From Oscillospiraceae bacterium (GTDB lineage: Bacteria; Bacillota; Clostridia; Oscillospirales; Oscillospiraceae), in NCBI GenBank assembly GCA_904501855.1, contig CAJGCI010000056.1:1-11086 (forward strand): a stretch of DNA of 11,086 nt, in the 5' to 3' direction. Both the position numbers and the translations under genes were made by a program. The notes under the pieces were generated by a model, which searched no databases, was not told the origin of the DNA, and saw nothing but the letters and a program-made list of their open reading frames with translations. Below are positions 7,763-11,086 of the stretch, one piece after another (positions within the stretch are counted from its first letter, which is position 1; each line of letters opens with the position of its first letter).

Positions 7763-7791
7763 ATATTACCATTTCCCTGCGGTATTGAAAA
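7763..7791 (-). promoter_or_regulatory. Candidate promoter of the membrane protein gene
   Basis: Minus-strand TTTTCA (7786-7791), 17-bp spacer and TAATAT (7763-7768) with an extended -10 TG one base upstream (TGGTAATAT). It lies downstream of the terminator that ends the structured RNA, so the membrane gene need not depend on read-through. Confidence 0.5.
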
Positions 7792-7816
7792 TACGGAATT
7801 TCCTTTTTTGCCCAAG

Positions 7817-7841
7817 AAAAATACCGGTCTGGAAAAACCGG
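7817..7841 (-). terminator. Intrinsic terminator ending the structured RNA
   Basis: On the minus strand CCGGU (7841-7837) pairs with ACCGG (7828-7824), 8-nt loop, followed by UAUUUUU. The stem is short (5 bp) but GC-rich, and it abuts the closing helix of the RNA. Confidence 0.6.
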
Positions 7842-8064
7842 CACAAAACATCCGAAAATAATGTCGGCAGCAGATCCGTATGGGGAAAAGATCTGCTGCC
7901 GTGATGAAGAGGGGGAGAGAAAAAATCCTCACGTCTCACGGGCACACGCTGCCGGTGTGAGACGGTATTCATGGGAAAGTACTGCACGGGGGGATCCGTA
8001 AGGCAGTCAGTTGACCGACTGACTGGATGCTTAAAAAAAACGGAAGTGCATTTCCCTTTTGTGC
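7817..8064 (-). ncRNA. Candidate independent structured RNA of about 250 nt, no family recognised
   Basis: Read on the minus strand from the start predicted by its promoter, the first eight bases GCACAAAA (8064-8057) pair perfectly with UUUUGUGC (7848-7841), directly before an intrinsic terminator. Three arms lie inside this closing helix. Arm 1 is long: GGGAAA/UUUCCC (8056-8051 with 7978-7973), then UGCAC/GUGCA, then UCCGU/ACGGA, capped by an 8-bp hairpin CAGUCAGU/ACUGACUG (8025-8018 with 8011-8004). Arm 2 is CGUCUCAC/GUGAGACG (7964-7957 with 7939-7932), with GGCA/UGCC inside and possibly AUGAA/UUCAU outside. Arm 3 is a perfect 12-bp stem (7901-7890 with 7876-7865) and a 13-nt loop. I saw no conserved cores of T-box, cobalamin, lysine, SAM, FMN, SRP or tmRNA. 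The branched shape differs from 6S RNA. No convincing coding frame lies inside. Alternative: a cis leader of the membrane protein gene controlled by termination. Confidence 0.55.
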
Positions 8065-8068
8065 TTTC

Positions 8069-8097
8069 ATTGTAGAAAGAACAATTTTTTTAATCAA
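8069..8097 (-). promoter_or_regulatory. Sigma-A-type promoter of the structured RNA
   Basis: Minus-strand TTGATT (8092-8097), exact 17-bp A-rich spacer and TACAAT (8069-8074). The predicted start falls at about 8064-8062, the very bases that form the closing helix. An AT-rich inverted repeat (8130-8148, ACACaTTTT/AAAAaGTGT) lies about 35 bp upstream. Confidence 0.65.
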
Positions 8098-8160
8098 TCA
8101 TCAATTTGCCTTCATTTGACTTGAATACAACACATTTTCAAAAAGTGTCTGTTTTTATAC

Positions 8161-8174
8161 ATTTCCGCGGAAAT
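8161..8174. repeat. 14-bp perfect palindrome ATTTCCGCGGAAAT
   Basis: A perfect 7+7 palindrome between the end of the EFR1 gene and the RNA promoter, about 65 bp upstream of the RNA -35. An imperfect hairpin follows at 8178-8203 (GGGT..GTTA with TAAC..ACCC). These could be protein-binding sites. No plus-strand gene starts here. Confidence 0.3.
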
Positions 8175-8212
8175 TGAGGGTATTGTTAATTGGACTAACA
8201 CCCAGATAATGG

Positions 8213-8246
8213 AAAACGGAGACTTCCTGCAGGAGGAAATCTCCGT
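8213..8246 (-). terminator. Intrinsic terminator of the EFR1-type gene
   Basis: Minus-strand stem ACGGAGA/TCTCCGT (8246-8240 with 8222-8216), extended by TTCCT/AGGAA around a 5-nt loop and followed by TTTTCC. It lies 18 nt after the stop codon. Confidence 0.85.
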
Positions 8247-8264
8247 ATAATAACTCATTTAAGA

Positions 8265-9020
8265 TCAAAGGTAGAACTTCGGTTCCTTGCGGCCGGATGC
8301 GTTCTTTGCAAGGGCGGCATGGATCGCCGCTTTCTCGGCGAGGGGAACACGGCGGGCATCGCTGGCGCATACCGTGATGCAGTGCATGCAGCTGATGCAC
8401 TTTAACAGTTCCGTCTTGCTGACGTCGCTGTTTCTTCCCTGTACCAGATAGACGGCATTGGTGGGGCAGGTCTCCGAGCAGATGCCGCATCCCATGCAGT
8501 TCTTCCGAATCACGACGGGACGGACCGGAACGCCGACATAGGGTTTGTATTTCTTGTTGCCGGGGACCGTGATCTCCTTGAAGCTGGTGGCGGCCATGAC
8601 CTTATCCACAAACTCCTTGAACTTGGCCTTGTCGCTGGCATCCGGACGGCCGGCACCATAGGACTTGTCCAGAGAATGGGGAGCAATCATCTCGCCTGCC
8701 GCGAACACATTGAATCCGCAGTCCTTGGCCAGCTCCTTCATCTCCAGAAGCGCATCTCCCACAGCATGGTTGCCGTATACGGCGATGACCACTGCCGGAG
8801 TGTTGTTGCCGTGCATGAGCTTCATGCGCTCATAAACCGGTTTCGGAATGCGTCCGCCGTAGACCGGGACCAGGAAAAACACGATGTCATCCTCATTGAA
8901 GAAACTGGGAAGCACGGAGACCGTCATATCAAAGACCTGAGAGTTCAGATCATTGATGATCAGTTCCGCAATGGCTTTCGTTCCTCCGGTGGGGCTGAAA
9001 TATACTACGTTCGAATTCAT
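8265..9020 (-). CDS. EFR1-type flavodoxin/ferredoxin fusion
   Basis: A 251-residue cytoplasmic electron-transfer protein. The N-terminal half is a flavodoxin-like domain: VVYFSPTGGTKAIA (~4-17) is the FMN phosphate loop, and FFLVPVYGGRIPKPV (~48-62) and AVYGNHAVGDALLEM (~80-94) are typical of this family. The C-terminal half has two CxxCxxCxxxC sets for 4Fe-4S clusters: C175/C178/C181/C185 and C208/C211/C214/C218. This matches the EFR1 family arrangement. The partner and direction of electron flow are not known. GGGAGG lies 7 nt before ATG 9020. The gene follows acetate kinase on the same strand after 117 nt and has its own candidate promoter. No terminator is seen between them, so read-through is possible. 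A strong terminator ends it. Confidence 0.93.
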   Translation of the reverse strand: MNSNVVYFSPTGGTKAIAELIINDLNSQVFDMTVSVLPSFFNEDDIVFFLVPVYGGRIPKPVYERMKLMHGNNTPAVVIAVYGNHAVGDALLEMKELAKDCGFNVFAAGEMIAPHSLDKSYGAGRPDASDKAKFKEFVDKVMAATSFKEITVPGNKKYKPYVGVPVRPVVIRKNCMGCGICSETCPTNAVYLVQGRNSDVSKTELLKCISCMHCITVCASDARRVPLAEKAAIHAALAKNASGRKEPKFYL

Positions 9021-9029
9021 TATGGGTCC

Positions 9030-9082
9030 TCCCTTTTTAATGCGTTTTGCCTGACGGTAAAACGCAGTTCCCTCTTTAATGC
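9030..9082 (-). repeat. Duplicated ribosome-binding segment flanking a leader hairpin
   Basis: On the minus strand GCATTAAARAGGGA occurs twice (9082-9069 and 9043-9030) with one mismatch. Between them is a hairpin GCGTTTT/AAAACGC (9065-9059 with 9048-9042). The second copy holds the real Shine-Dalgarno of the EFR1 gene. The first copy has no start codon close by. Confidence 0.5.
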
Positions 9083-9093
9083 TTACTCAAAGT

Positions 9094-9122
9094 ATTGTAC
9101 ACGAGACACAACCGCTCCACAA
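9094..9122 (-). promoter_or_regulatory. Candidate promoter of the EFR1-type gene
   Basis: Minus-strand TTGTGG (9117-9122), 17-bp spacer and TACAAT (9094-9099), giving a leader of about 65 nt that holds the duplicated segment and hairpin. Confidence 0.55.
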
Positions 9123-9137
9123 GTATTTTTGTGAAAA

Positions 9138-10367
9138 TCAGTCGTCCAGATCATCGCCCTTCATCGAGCGGATGAGCTTGTAGGTATCCCGTGCCACGAC
9201 CAGTTCCTCATTCGTGGGAATGACGAAGATCCCCACCTTGGAATCTAGAGACGCGATGCTGCATTCGCGGCGCCGTACCTCATTGTTGATCTTATCGTCG
9301 ATCTCCACGCCGAAATGTTTCAGCCGGTCGCAGATCATCTTGCGCATGCCGGGGTCGTTCTCACCGATTCCGGCGGTGAAGATGATGGCGTCCAGGCCGC
9401 CGAGGGAGACCGTGACTGCCGCGATATAGGTCGCTGCGGTGTAAACGAAAAGATCCAGTGCGATCTGTGCACGGTAGTTGCCTTCCGCCGCTGCCGCTTC
9501 CACATCCCGGAGGTCGGAGCTGACACCGGACAGTCCGAGAAGGCCGGACTTGTTATTCATGATGTAGTCGATCTCATCGGCGGTCATTCCAGTGGTGTTC
9601 TGCAGATACGGGATGATGGCCGGATCGATGTTGCCGCAGCGTGTTCCCATCATAATGCCGCCGAGCGGGGTCAGGCCCATGGTGGTGTCCACGCATTTTC
9701 CGTCCAGGACCGCGCACAGGGATGCGCCGTTGCCCAGATGGCAGGAGATGACTCTCCGGTAGGCGGGATAAAGTTCCCGGAGGCGCTCGGTCACGTAACG
9801 GTGCGAGGCTCCGTGATAGCCGTACTTACGGATCTTGTAATCGGTATAGAACTCATAGGGCAGCGCATAGATGTATGCTTCCGGCTTCATGGTGTTATGG
9901 AAGGCATTGTCAAACACCGCGACCTGGGGGATCAGATCCCCGAAAGCCTCTTCCGCTGCTTCGAAACCGCTCAAAGTTGCACGGTTGTGGATGGGAGCAA
10001 TGGGAATCATCTCCGTGATGGCATCCTTGACGTCCTGAGTGACGAGGGTGGCTTCCACATACTTTTCGCCGCCCTGAACCGCACGGTGTCCGATACCGGC
10101 GATTTCATCCAGCGACTTGACGCCGCGGGTCTCCCCTTCGATCAGCATCTTTTTGATGATGGCAAAGGCAGCACGATGGTCTGCCATCGGCACATCGATA
10201 TTCCAGATACGGCCTTTCTTGTTGTATTCGATGTGACCCATCTCTTCGCCGATGCGCTCACAGGTGCCGCGAATGATGGACCGTTCTTCATACATTTCGA
10301 TCAGCTGAAACTTCAGTGAAGAACTGCCGGTATTGATCACCAGGATCTTAGAGGAAAGACTGCTCAT
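9138..10367 (-). CDS. ackA: Acetate kinase
   Basis: Cytoplasmic acetokinase, converting acetyl phosphate and ADP to acetate and ATP at the end of fermentation. It belongs to the acetate/propionate kinase family and is 409 residues long, a normal length. Family blocks in order: KILVINTGSSSLKFQL near the N-terminus, GIGHRAVQGGE, APIHNRATLSG, VAVFDNAFHNTM with the catalytic Asp, YGYHGASHRYV, HLGNGASLCAV, TTMGLTPLGGIMMGTR, IIFTAGIGEN and PTNEELVVARDT. Several positions depart from the common sequence: NTGSSS for NAGSSS, Q where HGGE usually has H, R in HNRA where HNP is usual, and CGNIDP for SGDIDP. GGGAG lies 7 nt before ATG 10367. An upstream in-frame ATG at 10421 would lie before the predicted transcription start, so it is not used here. 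No phosphotransacetylase gene is in the window. Confidence 0.95.
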   Translation of the reverse strand: MSSLSSKILVINTGSSSLKFQLIEMYEERSIIRGTCERIGEEMGHIEYNKKGRIWNIDVPMADHRAAFAIIKKMLIEGETRGVKSLDEIAGIGHRAVQGGEKYVEATLVTQDVKDAITEMIPIAPIHNRATLSGFEAAEEAFGDLIPQVAVFDNAFHNTMKPEAYIYALPYEFYTDYKIRKYGYHGASHRYVTERLRELYPAYRRVISCHLGNGASLCAVLDGKCVDTTMGLTPLGGIMMGTRCGNIDPAIIPYLQNTTGMTADEIDYIMNNKSGLLGLSGVSSDLRDVEAAAAEGNYRAQIALDLFVYTAATYIAAVTVSLGGLDAIIFTAGIGENDPGMRKMICDRLKHFGVEIDDKINNEVRRRECSIASLDSKVGIFVIPTNEELVVARDTYKLIRSMKGDDLDD

Positions 10368-10398
10368 TTTCTTACTCCCATTTTCAGTAGTAGCTAGA

Positions 10399-10428
10399 AT
10401 TGTACCATACCAGCCGCACACAGCACAA
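10399..10428 (-). promoter_or_regulatory. Candidate promoter of acetate kinase
   Basis: Minus-strand TTGTGC (10423-10428), 18-bp spacer and TACAAT (10399-10404) with an extended -10 TG (ATGGTACAAT). The leader is about 25 nt. A second possible promoter lies upstream: TTGCAA (10455-10460), 17 bp and TATATA (10432-10437). Confidence 0.6.
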
Positions 10429-10503
10429 ACCTATATAATACGAATTGTAGGATATTGCAACCGAAGGAAGAATCTTCGTTTTTCATTTGGTGTTTTCCCA
10501 TAA

Positions 10504-10536
10504 CAAAAAAGACCCAAAACAAACGTTTTGAGTCTT
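10504..10536 (-). terminator. Terminator following tRNA-Thr
   Basis: Minus-strand 12-bp stem (10536-10525 with 10520-10509, one T-G wobble), 4-nt loop, then TTTTTT (10510-10505). It begins 6 nt after the tRNA CCA end, so it is the native terminator of the tRNA transcript and marks the chromosomal side of the junction. Confidence 0.85.
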
Positions 10537-10542
10537 GAAAGC

Positions 10543-10587
10543 TGGAGCTGCTACCCAGATTTGAACTGGGGACCTCATCCTTACCAA
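10543..10587 (-). other. 3' half of tRNA-Thr(GGU): likely attachment-site junction of an integrated element
   Basis: On the minus strand the sequence reads as tRNA positions 32-76: anticodon loop TTGGTAA (anticodon GGT), 3' anticodon stem GGATG, variable loop AGGTC, T arm CCCAG-TTCAAAT-CTGGG, 3' acceptor strand TAGCAGC, then T and CCA. Upstream of the loop the expected CATCC stem, D arm and GCTGCTA acceptor strand are missing and replaced by AT-rich DNA. Loss of exactly the 5' half at the anticodon loop is what tyrosine-integrase insertion into a tRNA gene leaves at the far end of the element. The intact tRNA should lie at the other end, beyond the right edge. Confidence 0.8.
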
Positions 10588-10710
10588 TTATTATTTATGG
10601 TATTTTTTCATGCTCTAATTTGTTGTCTCATTTCGTGAGAATTCCCTTGTATTTCAATGAGAATTAGGGTATCAGCTCTTATAACTTGTTGTATCGTGTT
10701 TTTTCGAAAT

Positions 10711-10753
10711 GTCTCGGATTTTTTTGTGCATGTCTCGGATTTTGTCTCGGATT
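10711..10753. repeat. Three direct copies of GTCTCGGATT
   Basis: Exact 10-mers at 10711-10720, 10732-10741 and 10744-10753, start-to-start spacing 21 and 12 bp, with a degenerate partial copy near 10625 (GTCTCATTTCG). They lie between the tRNA-Thr junction and the first gene of the AT-rich side. The arrangement suggests integrase arm-type binding sites (inference). The rest of 10588-10767 holds no gene that I can support, only a repeated TGAGAATT (10636-10643, 10660-10667). Confidence 0.7.
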
Positions 10754-10767
10754 CGATTTTTTGCTAT

Positions 10768-11086
10768 TTATAGCTCAATATCGTCATCTTTGTAGAATTG
10801 TTCCTCAACCCATTTAACACGCTCTTCGAACTCTTCCTTTGTCAATGGCTTCTCTTTATAAGTCAGCTGGAAGTGGAGTGGATTCTCTTCTCCATACATT
10901 TCCTCAAGGACTAGAATCTGAACTTCTTCAAATGCTCTTCTATCCTTCACGTTCATATAAGAGCAATATCTGTCTTTCTGCTCTTCCGTCAATTCATCGT
11001 AATATGCTCCTTGCTTTATCAGCTCCAGAACATCAGAAAAAGCATGTTTGGGACTGTTCTCAAGTTTTCGAATTCTGGACTCTATA
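10768..11086 (-). CDS. Unrecognised AT-rich accessory protein (C-terminal part, runs off right edge)
   Basis: The frame is open from the right edge to the TAA at 10768-10770, giving 105 residues of a longer protein. A TTG at 10992 could serve as a start, but the frame continues upstream without a stop, so the gene most likely begins outside the window. The visible part is very rich in charged residues (KLTKEEFEERVKW and a DDDIEL end), likely helical, with no membrane segment. I do not recognise a domain. Its AT-rich codon use differs sharply from the other genes here. Its position beyond the tRNA-Thr junction makes it cargo of the presumed integrated element. Confidence 0.6.
   Translation of the reverse strand, partial: IESRIRKLENSPKHAFSDVLELIKQGAYYDELTEEQKDRYCSYMNVKDRRAFEEVQILVLEEMYGEENPLHFQLTYKEKPLTKEEFEERVKWVEEQFYKDDDIEL

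Noticed and set aside
7720..7987. Small minus-strand open frames of about 70 codons
   Set aside because: No ribosome binding sites or protein-like features. They overlap the RNA stems, terminator and promoter.
8004..8039. Hairpin CAGTCAGT/ACTGACTG next to an A-run, taken as a terminator
   Set aside because: On neither strand is the hairpin followed by a T-run. On the minus strand the T-run comes before the hairpin. It fits better as the tip of arm 1 of the structured RNA.
7817..8064. Known riboswitch, T-box, 6S, SRP or tmRNA
   Set aside because: I looked for the conserved cores I know and found none. The branched shape does not fit the long single helix of 6S RNA. A proper covariance search could still overturn this.
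9315..10319. Plus-strand open frame of 334 codons
   Set aside because: Antisense shadow of acetate kinase.
10368..10421. Longer acetate kinase start at ATG 10421
   Set aside because: It lies upstream of the predicted transcription start, adds 18 residues not seen in the family, and the ATG at 10367 has a good ribosome binding site.
10462..10483. Plus-strand hairpin CGAAG/CTTCG followed by TTTTT
   Set aside because: The stem is only 5 bp and no plus-strand gene lies upstream to be terminated.
10711..10753. CRISPR-like array
   Set aside because: The repeats are only 10 bp and the intervals 2-11 bp, far too short for repeats and spacers.

Overview
The window looks like a chromosomal segment of an anaerobic member of the Bacillota, probably class Clostridia. 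Supporting signs are strong AGGAGG-type ribosome binding sites, acetate kinase, ferredoxin-type oxidoreductases of the EFR1 and aldo/keto reductase kinds, an S-layer-anchored (SLH) cell-wall enzyme, and a tRNA 3' end with encoded CCA. Most of the window is visibly GC-rich. The last ~500 bases are clearly AT-rich.

Layout: (1) Bases 1-3558, minus strand: a glycan-assembly operon transcribed right to left. It holds a DUF4422 glycosyltransferase, a GT2 glycosyltransferase, and a long protein that joins a complete GT4 glycosyltransferase in frame to a Gtf3/galactofuranosyltransferase-like domain and runs off the left edge. (2) 3695-4837, minus: an aldo/keto reductase with a C-terminal two-cluster ferredoxin domain. 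(3) 5120-6985, plus: a secreted CE4 polysaccharide deacetylase with two chitobiase-type beta domains, three SLH repeats and an acidic Pro/Ser tail. A bidirectional terminator separates it from the next gene. (4) 7053-7697, minus: an unrecognised six-helix membrane protein. (5) 7698-8264: no gene, but dense signals. These are a promoter and palindrome for the membrane protein and, upstream of them, what looks like an independent ~250-nt structured RNA with its own promoter, a 5'-3' closing helix, three arms and an intrinsic terminator. (6) 8265-9020, minus: an EFR1-type flavodoxin/ferredoxin fusion. (7) 9138-10367, minus: acetate kinase. (8) 10504-10587: a tRNA terminator and only the 3' half of tRNA-Thr(GGU), cut at the anticodon loop. 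This is the expected scar (att site) of an integrated element. (9) 10588-11086: the AT-rich end of that element, with three copies of GTCTCGGATT and a partial unrecognised gene.

The glycosyltransferases and the SLH deacetylase act on the cell surface. Acetate kinase, the EFR1 protein and the ferredoxin-linked reductase fit fermentative redox and energy metabolism. The most interesting parts are the unassigned structured RNA, the tRNA-Thr att junction with its repeats, and the in-frame double glycosyltransferase. All calls were made by eye from sequence. No database search or folding software was run.
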